NCBI GenBank assembly: GCA_003232965.1
Contig: QIKG01000163.1
Span: 1-6,880 of the forward strand
Length of the DNA stretch: 6,880 nt
Source: Oceanospirillales bacterium
Lineage (GTDB): Bacteria; Pseudomonadota; Gammaproteobacteria; Xanthomonadales; SZUA-36
Direction of reading: 5' to 3'
This document shows, piece by piece, positions 1-5,302 of the stretch (positions are counted from its first letter, which is position 1; each line of letters begins with the position of its first letter). The notes beneath the pieces are model-generated. The model worked only from the letters and a program-made list of their open reading frames with translations. It was not told the origin of the DNA and did no database searches. A program made the translations under genes and the position numbers.

Positions 1-109
1 TACTAATATCAAGCAGGTAAATTTCTGCTTCAGGTAGCGCTTCAGCTGCCATCAGAGCCTGGGGGGAAAGCAACAGTAGTACAATCAGAATTGCGGGTAG
101 CATTGGCAT
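1..109 (-). CDS. Exported protein, N-terminal fragment (runs off the left edge)
   Basis: Only the first 36 codons are present; the rest lies beyond the left edge. The visible protein begins MPMLPAILIVLLLLSPQA, followed by LMAAEALPEAEIYLLDIS. This is a typical signal peptide: a hydrophobic core at residues 4-14 and a likely signal peptidase I site near A21-A22, so the product should be exported to the periplasm or beyond. The ATG at 109 lies 3 bases after the rnd stop codon, and a second in-frame ATG at 103 is also possible. The spacing implies co-transcription and translational coupling with rnd. The mature start, with an EIYLLDIS-like strand, faintly recalls TolB-like PD40 beta-propeller proteins, but this is too little sequence to name a family. 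Confidence 0.7.
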   Translation of the reverse strand, partial: MPMLPAILIVLLLLSPQALMAAEALPEAEIYLLDIS

Positions 110-112
110 GGT

Positions 113-1294
113 TTAGGTCGTCCGTGGTAGTTGATTGATGTTTGAAATAATCCCACTGATTAATTCGTTTCGCCAGCCTTGAAAACGCGCAGGTAATTGA
201 TTCATTGGGCGGTTTAGGATTAAATATTCCAGTTCTTTTTTGCTGGCTAGTATGGTGGTTTCAATACCCAGTTGGGCAGCCAATACTGACAGATCAGCCC
301 GGGCCTTTAGCAGAATATCTTTTTCCGCTGCATTTAAGGGTAGTGGTGGCTGTGGCGTGCCGAGCGTATCACTATTTTCAGATCGAATTTTGGCTACCAG
401 TTCAAGGATGTTTCTGCTGTGTCTTTGCAAGGCCCTAGGGTGTGCCTGCGTGCACTCCTTTAAGCTTTCCGCAGTAGCTGGCATATTTTGCGCAATTGCC
501 ATTAGGTCGTTGTCGCGAAGAATAAAAGTCCGCGGTAAATTGCGTTTTTCGGCTTCTAATTCGCGCCAATGACAGAGTGCCTGCAGAATTTTTTGTGGAT
601 CCGGTTTCAGTCTCCAGGCGTTTCTAAAGCGCAGATACAATTGATCGAAATCTATACTCGTGCGAGCTTTGCTGAGTTGCAGTTGGCTGTCTTCAGTGAC
701 CCAGGCCTGCCGCCCCAGTTTTTCCAGTTTCGTAGTTACTTGGGTATAAATCATTGGTAAATAACTGACATCAAGAGCAGCATAATGAAGTTGCGAGGCG
801 CTCAAGGGTCGTTGTAACCAGTTTGAGCGTGACTCACCTTTGTCGATTAGTACTCCAAGTTGCCACTCCAATAGTTTTTGATAACTGATTTGTAGTGCTT
901 GCCCGAGATAGGCGGCTGCAAGTTGCATATCAAACATGGGTTCAGGCATGCAACCGATAGATTTTTGTAATACTTCCAGATCCTCTGATGGAGCATGCAA
1001 GAGTTTTAGAATATCCGGATTGCTCAACATTTCCACTAAAGGCTGGAAATCCGTAATGTCCAATGGGTCGACTAACCAGACGGTTTCACCATCGCTGACC
1101 TGAACCAAGCCGAGAATCGCGTAATAGGTTCTTTCGCGAATAAATTCGGTATCGACCGCAAGAATATTTTCTTCAGCCCAGAGCTTTCCGGCGTTGAATA
1201 AGCCCTTGTTTGAATTGATGATTATTGGATTTTTCGCAGCTTTTTCCGCCGTTGCTATCAATATGCTTTGAGTCATGCCTGCTTTATTTGCCAT
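113..1294 (-). CDS. rnd: Ribonuclease D
   Basis: RNase D is a cytoplasmic 3'-to-5' exoribonuclease that trims the 3' trailers of tRNA precursors and other small stable RNAs. The 393-residue product shows the full DEDDy exonuclease core: motif I DTEF (D48, E50), motif II in LHAPSEDLEVL (D105) and motif III YAALDV (Y171, D175). These match E. coli D28, E30, D85, Y151 and D155 with a constant offset of 20. HRDC nucleic-acid-binding sequence follows at about 218-305 (AWRLKPDPQ, HWRELEAEKRNLPRTFIL), and the C-terminal part to the end resembles the second HRDC-like domain. The offset means about 20 extra N-terminal residues. The ATG at 1294 has no clear ribosome binding site, and the ATG at 1276 (M7) is an alternative. 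The gene is followed 3 bases later by an exported-protein gene. Catalytic residues are intact, so I am confident in the family. Confidence 0.95.
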   Translation of the reverse strand: MANKAGMTQSILIATAEKAAKNPIIINSNKGLFNAGKLWAEENILAVDTEFIRERTYYAILGLVQVSDGETVWLVDPLDITDFQPLVEMLSNPDILKLLHAPSEDLEVLQKSIGCMPEPMFDMQLAAAYLGQALQISYQKLLEWQLGVLIDKGESRSNWLQRPLSASQLHYAALDVSYLPMIYTQVTTKLEKLGRQAWVTEDSQLQLSKARTSIDFDQLYLRFRNAWRLKPDPQKILQALCHWRELEAEKRNLPRTFILRDNDLMAIAQNMPATAESLKECTQAHPRALQRHSRNILELVAKIRSENSDTLGTPQPPLPLNAAEKDILLKARADLSVLAAQLGIETTILASKKELEYLILNRPMNQLPARFQGWRNELISGIISNINQLPRTT

Positions 1295-1315
1295 TTCGTA
1301 TTATTATGACCGCAT

Positions 1316-1345
1316 TTTATAGGGTTTCAGAGCCCTTGTCGTCAG
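1316..1345 (-). promoter_or_regulatory. Candidate sigma-70 promoter for rnd
   Basis: On the minus strand, CTGACG (1340-1345) and TATAAA (1316-1321) are separated by 18 bases. Each agrees with its consensus hexamer at four or five positions. The start of transcription would fall near 1309, leaving a leader of roughly 15 bases before the ATG at 1294, or about 33 before the one at 1276. The match was found by eye and the spacing is long, so this is only a candidate. Confidence 0.35.
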
Positions 1346-1442
1346 CCGATTTCTGCGGTATTGTGACACAAGTTATGGTTTTCAGAGACTCAGCATAGAC
1401 TGGGCTCTGGTTATTTGGACAATTGCAAACAGGGAAGTGCTA

Positions 1443-3527
1443 ATGCCATCATTTTTCAAGGGCTCAATTAGATTATTAATCTGCCAACTTTCACTTGGGC
1501 TGTTAGTCAGTTCTACGCTTTGGGCGCAGGAAGAAACAGAACCGCCCGCTGAACTCAACGATGCTATCGTTGAAACCACCCCCGAGGAGGCTGTAATTGA
1601 GCAGGCTGTAGAGGCCGTAGCTGATGAAATAGGTACTGATGAAACAGCCGCTGAGGAATTGATCACTGATGTAGCAAGCATCGATGAAGCAGTAACTAAT
1701 GATAGTCTTGAGGCTATTGTCGAAGAGATAAACTTAGATGAGACGCCAGCAATTGAAGGCGCAGAAGCGGTTATTGATGAATCAGCTACTGATATTCTAG
1801 TTGAGGAAGTAACGACGCCAGTACCTGCAGAAACCCGACGTTCAATTAATCGCCTAGGTATCGATACCAGTGATGAATTTAGCCTGGATATGAGCGCGCC
1901 GATTATGCTGGCCCCAGCTATTGTGCCCCCGGATGTAACCTTACCTGATGCTGAGCAAGATGCAGAATTACAAGATGTGCTGGTTCGCTTAGCATTGGAC
2001 CCTAGTGATGCAGAAGCATTGGTTATTCGTAATACTATCCTTGCAGATGTGATCACACAGGCACATGCAGCCGTGGCTGAAAATCAATTGCCCACGGCAT
2101 GGCGATTGGAGTCAGCAGTCCGTACAGTTGACAGTACACAAGCGGGTCTGGCCGCACTGGTGGCGGCAATTATAATAAAGGACAGGCAAAATGATACGGT
2201 CACTGCAGCGGTAGAAAATATTAGCGTAGGGCAGTATTTCGAACCGGAAGATAATAACGCTTTTAGCCGCTATGACGCGATATTGAGTGCTGATCCCGAG
2301 GATCAAGTCGCAATAGCAGGCATGAATTCCTTATTGCTTGCAGTGATTGCAACTACCGAGACAAGCGCTGCAGCCGGAAATTACGAACAAGCGCTTGAAC
2401 TCCTAGAGCAGGCAAGTGTAATCCCTTTAAGTACAGCACAATTGAACCAAGCCCGCATTGACATCGATGCTATGTTAGCGACTGCTATTGCAGACAAGCA
2501 AAGAAATCTCGTTGCTAGCATTGATGCTGGTAACTTCGCAGTAGCGGACACACAAATAGCCGAGTTGGTCGCACTTGGCGCTAACCCTGATGAGATGGCT
2601 CGCTTGCGTCAGAGCTTGGCCGATGCGCGTGTTTATGGCAGCTTTTCCCCGGGTCAGCAAATACAAGATTCATTCACCGGCGCATTATCCGGACAAACAC
2701 CCATTATGGTTGTTATACCGGCCGGGAATTTCCTTATGGGGTCAGACCCTTCAGTGAAAGGCTCTACCAATAGCGAAAGACCCGTTCACTTAGTTACCAT
2801 TGCGCGCGGCTTTGCGATGGCTCAGCACGAAATAACCGTGGGTGAGTTTATGCTTTTTGTAAATGACACCCGATTTTTTACTGATGCAGAGCGACTCGGA
2901 AAATCTCGGGTTTATGATGAAGGCAATGGCACCATATCAGAGAAAGAAAAAGTGAATTGGCGGCATGATTTTTATGGTGAAGAAGCGGACTTAAAATTAC
3001 CGGTTATTCATGTTTCCTGGGATGATGCCTCCGCTTACACTGCGTGGTTGACTGAAAACACCAACAGGACTTACCGCCTACCTTCCGAAGCAGAGTTTGA
3101 ATACAGCCTGCGCGCGGGTAGCTTGACTGATTATTGGTGGGGCGAGGGCGCGCCGGAAGACGTTGTTTCCAATGTTACCGGTGTGCGCGATAGGTCGGCT
3201 TCTGGTAGGCATTGGACCGATGGTTTTAAACGCTACAAAGACGGACACTGGGGACCAGCACCAGTGGCCAGTTATATACCCAATGCGTTCGGGCTTTATG
3301 ATATGGGTGGCAATGTCAGTGAGTGGGTAGAAGACTGTTGGCACTCCACTTATGTACAGGCACCTGCAGATGGCTCGGCCTGGGTTAATCCCGGTTGTAA
3401 TCGTCGCGTATTGCGTGGGGCATCTTGGAGCTCTGCTCCGGAACAGGCGCGTTCCGCTTCGCGTATTTCGGCAGGCGCAACTTCGCGTTTCTCTCGGGTA
3501 GGGTTCCGCGTTGTACGCGACCTATAA
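1443..3527 (+). CDS. Exported SUMF1/FGE-like domain protein with acidic linker and TPR-like repeats
   Basis: The 694-residue product has an N-terminal signal peptide (residues 1 to about 28, LVSSTLWA then QEE). Next comes an acidic Ala/Glu/Asp/Thr/Val-rich segment (about 29-131) with no Lys, Arg or His. Degenerate helical repeats lie at about 175-228, 274-326 and 338-397. A C-terminal SUMF1-like domain fills about 418-694: IPAGNFLMGS, HEITVGEF, LPVIHVSWDDASAYTAWL, YRLPSEAEFEY, GLYDMGGNVSEWVEDCW and RGASW...VGFRVVRDL. True formylglycine-generating enzymes have RGGS-x-x-C plus a second Cys five residues later; here the first is S664 and the second is absent. Sulfatase activation is therefore unlikely. 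C632 and C652 could form a disulfide. The start is set at the ATG at 1443 because AGGGA (1431-1435) sits 7 bases upstream; the in-frame GTG at 1437 is too close to it. No partner gene is visible, and a structural, binding or EgtB/PvdO-like role is possible. Confidence 0.9.
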   Translation: MPSFFKGSIRLLICQLSLGLLVSSTLWAQEETEPPAELNDAIVETTPEEAVIEQAVEAVADEIGTDETAAEELITDVASIDEAVTNDSLEAIVEEINLDETPAIEGAEAVIDESATDILVEEVTTPVPAETRRSINRLGIDTSDEFSLDMSAPIMLAPAIVPPDVTLPDAEQDAELQDVLVRLALDPSDAEALVIRNTILADVITQAHAAVAENQLPTAWRLESAVRTVDSTQAGLAALVAAIIIKDRQNDTVTAAVENISVGQYFEPEDNNAFSRYDAILSADPEDQVAIAGMNSLLLAVIATTETSAAAGNYEQALELLEQASVIPLSTAQLNQARIDIDAMLATAIADKQRNLVASIDAGNFAVADTQIAELVALGANPDEMARLRQSLADARVYGSFSPGQQIQDSFTGALSGQTPIMVVIPAGNFLMGSDPSVKGSTNSERPVHLVTIARGFAMAQHEITVGEFMLFVNDTRFFTDAERLGKSRVYDEGNGTISEKEKVNWRHDFYGEEADLKLPVIHVSWDDASAYTAWLTENTNRTYRLPSEAEFEYSLRAGSLTDYWWGEGAPEDVVSNVTGVRDRSASGRHWTDGFKRYKDGHWGPAPVASYIPNAFGLYDMGGNVSEWVEDCWHSTYVQAPADGSAWVNPGCNRRVLRGASWSSAPEQARSASRISAGATSRFSRVGFRVVRDL

Positions 3528-3535
3528 GATGGGTG

Positions 3536-3550
3536 CCTGAAGTGTTCAGG
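3536..3550. terminator. Small hairpin between convergent genes, possible weak terminator
   Basis: CCTGAA-gtg-TTCAGG forms a perfect 6-base-pair stem with a 3-base loop. It lies between the stop codon of the SUMF-domain gene (3527) and the stop of the convergent nuclease gene (3576). There is no T-run on either side, so an intrinsic terminator is doubtful. Its position, 9 bases past one stop and 25 past the other, is the main argument for it. Confidence 0.25.
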
Positions 3551-3575
3551 AATACTTACGCATGCTCCGGGATGC

Positions 3576-4406
3576 TTAGGGTCTTTGTGGTATTTCCACC
3601 TGACCTGTATGCACAGCGGTCAAAATAGCTGCAAGCCTCAAACCAGCTGTACTTAACCTTCGTTTAATCAGCAGGTCTGCCTGCTGCTCAAATGCGCTAC
3701 TAACTTTTGCGCGACCTTTCGGTGGATATATTTTATCGCCCAGTACAAGCTGATGTGATTCGTTGGTCCAAGCTTCCACTGATGAAAGCTTCCAGGGTAA
3801 CTCCATCGCCTGATTAGGTGGTGCCCCGGCTTGTAGCTGATGAGCAAGTGCAAGCCAACTGCTGTATCGATGCCGAATGACGCCGGTATCCCATAACTGG
3901 TGCAGACGAATTGATGCACCATGAAAATTAACTTTTACATCATTGCCGCCCCGATCATCTTTAAACCCAGCATGCAGTGGCTGATGCAAGTCTCCAACTA
4001 GGTGACATAACCAGTTAAATGCTTTTATGCGTTCGACCTTGGGCAGCTCTGATTGCTGGAGTCGGGCTGCAAAGTATTTGATTTTCTCGGTCACACAGCG
4101 CCCATCTGCGCAATCTCGCTCGGCGCTGTAGTGTCGAACTCCCCGAGGTAAATTTACATAATGGAACGGTCGGGTAGGGTCATATTGGGCCTGTTCACGC
4201 ACGATATCCGGCCAGTTACAAGAAAAATGCAATGTTTGATTGCTGGTATCACCCAATATTTCCGCCAACCAATCACGCGTTTTTGGTGGAATACGCTCGA
4301 TCGCAATTTTACCGACAATCGCATGACCATCCCGACCCCAGGAATAGCTATTGGCAGAGACACTGAGAAGCAGGCAGCTAAGGAAAATCAGGAAAAGTTT
4401 TTTCAT
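3576..4406 (-). CDS. Secreted S1/P1-type zinc-dependent nuclease
   Basis: S1/P1 nucleases are exported enzymes with three zinc ions that degrade single-stranded DNA and RNA, giving 5'-phosphorylated products, and many also act as 3'-nucleotidases. This 276-residue protein has a signal peptide, MKKLFLIFLSCLLLSVSANSYS, with cleavage predicted just before W23. Cleavage there gives the free N-terminal Trp that binds zinc in this family. All nine ligands expected from P1 nuclease are visible: W23, H28 (WGRDGH), D67 (NWPDI), H82 (PFHYVNLP), H135, D139 and H145 (CHLVGDLHQPLHAG), and H169 and D173 (LHQLWD). In mature numbering, W1, H6, D45 and H60 coincide exactly with P1. C99 and C104 may form a disulfide. 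The start at 4406 is chosen because it puts the signal peptide at the terminus; in-frame starts at 4442 (ATG) and 4445 (TTG) would place a polar leader before it. Extracellular nucleotide or phosphate scavenging is a reasonable inference. Confidence 0.93.
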   Translation of the reverse strand: MKKLFLIFLSCLLLSVSANSYSWGRDGHAIVGKIAIERIPPKTRDWLAEILGDTSNQTLHFSCNWPDIVREQAQYDPTRPFHYVNLPRGVRHYSAERDCADGRCVTEKIKYFAARLQQSELPKVERIKAFNWLCHLVGDLHQPLHAGFKDDRGGNDVKVNFHGASIRLHQLWDTGVIRHRYSSWLALAHQLQAGAPPNQAMELPWKLSSVEAWTNESHQLVLGDKIYPPKGRAKVSSAFEQQADLLIKRRLSTAGLRLAAILTAVHTGQVEIPQRP

Positions 4407-4572
4407 TGCGATTGTTCTCGTTTGTGAGCCCCAACTATACATCAATCATCAAGGTTTTTACTTTTGCTACGGTGTAAAGATACCTGCAGATAGAATTTTT
4501 CCTTAGCGATCCCTGCGTCTTTGCCAGAGCAAAATTTTTATAACAGGGGTTTGATTGTTGATAAGGTCAGGT

Positions 4573-5088
4573 TTAGAAGTTATCAGTAGAAGCAAACATC
4601 CCAACTTTCAAATCTTTAGCAGTGTAAATCTCACGATCATCAACAAAAACCTTACCATCGGCAATCGCCATAATCAGACGGCGTTCGATCAAGCGGCTGA
4701 GTTCAATTTCATAACGCACAGTTTTGGCGGTAGGCAATATCTGCCCAAAAAACTTAACCTCACCAGCACCCAATGCACGACCCTTGCCTTGATTGCCTTT
4801 CCAGCCAAGAAAAAAGCCCACTAGTTGCCACAGAGCATCAAGGCCGAGACAACCGGGCATTACCGGATCATCCTTAAAATGCACATCAAAAAACCAGAGC
4901 TCGGGGTGAATATCAAATTCAGCCACGATTTTGCCTTTCCCATGTTCACCGCCGTCAGCTGAAATTTCAGTCACCCGATCAACCATCAGCATATTGCCGC
5001 GCGGTGATTTTGCAATATCAGGCCCAAACAACAATCCTTCGCCGCAGTCGAGCATATCTTGTTTTGTATAGCTAGATTTTCTGTTCAT
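4573..5088 (-). CDS. fabA: 3-hydroxydecanoyl-ACP dehydratase/isomerase
   Basis: FabA dehydrates 3-hydroxydecanoyl-ACP to trans-2-decenoyl-ACP and isomerises it to cis-3-decenoyl-ACP, the branch point for anaerobic unsaturated fatty acid synthesis in the cytoplasm. The 171-residue product has the usual family length and the hot-dog-fold active site: H70 in FFDVHFKDDPVMPGC and D84 in GCLGLDALWQ, the same numbers as E. coli FabA. The ATG at 5088 gives this register; an in-frame TTG at 5118 lies inside the inverted repeat and is rejected. No Shine-Dalgarno sequence is seen before 5088 (TTTACCAACT). FabB, which extends the cis-3 product and is often encoded just after fabA, is absent: the next gene on this strand, after 166 bases, is the nuclease. 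Upstream are only the inverted repeat and tRNA-Leu, so control may be unusual. Confidence 0.96.
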   Translation of the reverse strand: MNRKSSYTKQDMLDCGEGLLFGPDIAKSPRGNMLMVDRVTEISADGGEHGKGKIVAEFDIHPELWFFDVHFKDDPVMPGCLGLDALWQLVGFFLGWKGNQGKGRALGAGEVKFFGQILPTAKTVRYEIELSRLIERRLIMAIADGKVFVDDREIYTAKDLKVGMFASTDNF

Positions 5089-5096
5089 AGTTGGTA

Positions 5097-5155
5097 AAGA
5101 ATAGGGGACAGACCCCAATTAAATACCATTTAATTGGGGTCTGTCCCCTATTCTT
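5097..5155. repeat. Perfect 28-base inverted repeat, REPIN-like
   Basis: Arms at 5097-5124 and 5128-5155 are exact reverse complements separated by the 3 bases ACC. Each arm contains GGGGACAGACCCC (5103-5115, and its complement at 5137-5149), which can itself pair GGGG with CCCC, plus an AT-rich inner part ending AATTAAAT. Two head-to-head copies of a short GC-rich hairpin element is the layout of a REPIN, a non-autonomous element moved by RAYT (REP-associated tyrosine) transposases. No RAYT gene is in the window, so the mobile nature is inference. The element lies 10 bases downstream of the tRNA-Leu CCA end and ends 8 bases before the fabA ATG. It could act as a transcription attenuator, an RNA-processing or stability structure, or a simple insertion. 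Confidence 0.85.
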
Positions 5156-5165
5156 CCTCTCGTAG

Positions 5166-5252
5166 TGGTGCCGGGGGGGGGAATCGAACCCCCACTCTGT
5201 TACCAGAACTGGATTTTGAATCCAGCGCGTCTACCAGTTCCGCCACCCCGGC
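5166..5252 (-). tRNA. tRNA-Leu (anticodon CAA)
   Basis: The 87-base gene folds as a class II tRNA. The acceptor stem is GCCGGGG with CCCCGGC, the D-arm contains AACTGGTAGAC, the anticodon stem is CTGGA/TCCAG with loop TTCAAAA, and the anticodon CAA (5216-5218) reads UUG. There is a long variable arm (CTG-GTAA-CAG) and a T-arm GGGGG-TTCGATT-CCCCC. Discriminator A is followed by encoded CCA (5166-5168). The T-stem and acceptor together create a run of nine C (plus-strand G at 5173-5181), where replication slippage or sequencing errors could occur. It lies between the metX-like gene and fabA on the same strand, with its own promoter upstream. Confidence 0.97.
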
Positions 5253-5269
5253 AGCAGATTAGGGCGCTA

Positions 5270-5298
5270 AGTATAACGACTTTAGGCTACGGGGTGAA
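5270..5298 (-). promoter_or_regulatory. Sigma-70 promoter for tRNA-Leu
   Basis: On the minus strand, TTCACC (5293-5298) and TATACT (5270-5275) are separated by exactly 17 bases, with four and five matches to consensus respectively. The bases after the -10 (TAGCGCCC) form a GC-rich discriminator, a known feature of stable RNA promoters under stringent control by ppGpp and DksA. Transcription would start near 5263, about 10 bases before the mature tRNA 5' end at 5252. The promoter sits directly after the stop of the upstream acyltransferase gene (5303). It may also serve fabA by read-through. Confidence 0.6.
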
Positions 5299-5302
5299 CC
5301 TC

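Noticed and set aside
1382..2056. Long minus-strand open frame, 224 codons, rich in Ser, Ala and Thr
   Set aside because: It is the antisense of the acidic, low-complexity part of the exported SUMF-domain protein. Its composition follows from that codon pattern, and it has no recognisable domain or start signal.
4407..4445. Longer nuclease start with a leader MYSWGSQTRTIA before the signal peptide
   Set aside because: A polar leader before MKKLFLIFL would be unusual for an exported protein; the start at 4406 gives a standard signal peptide.
4511..4548. Hairpin TTTGC-caga-GCAAA with a following T-run, as a fabA terminator
   Set aside because: The T-run follows the stem on the plus strand, whereas fabA is transcribed on the minus strand, and the stem has only 5 pairs. 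No plus-strand gene ends here.
5089..5118. Ten-residue N-terminal extension of FabA from an in-frame TTG
   Set aside because: The extension would be encoded inside the inverted repeat. The ATG at 5088 gives the normal family length and exact agreement with the E. coli active-site numbering.
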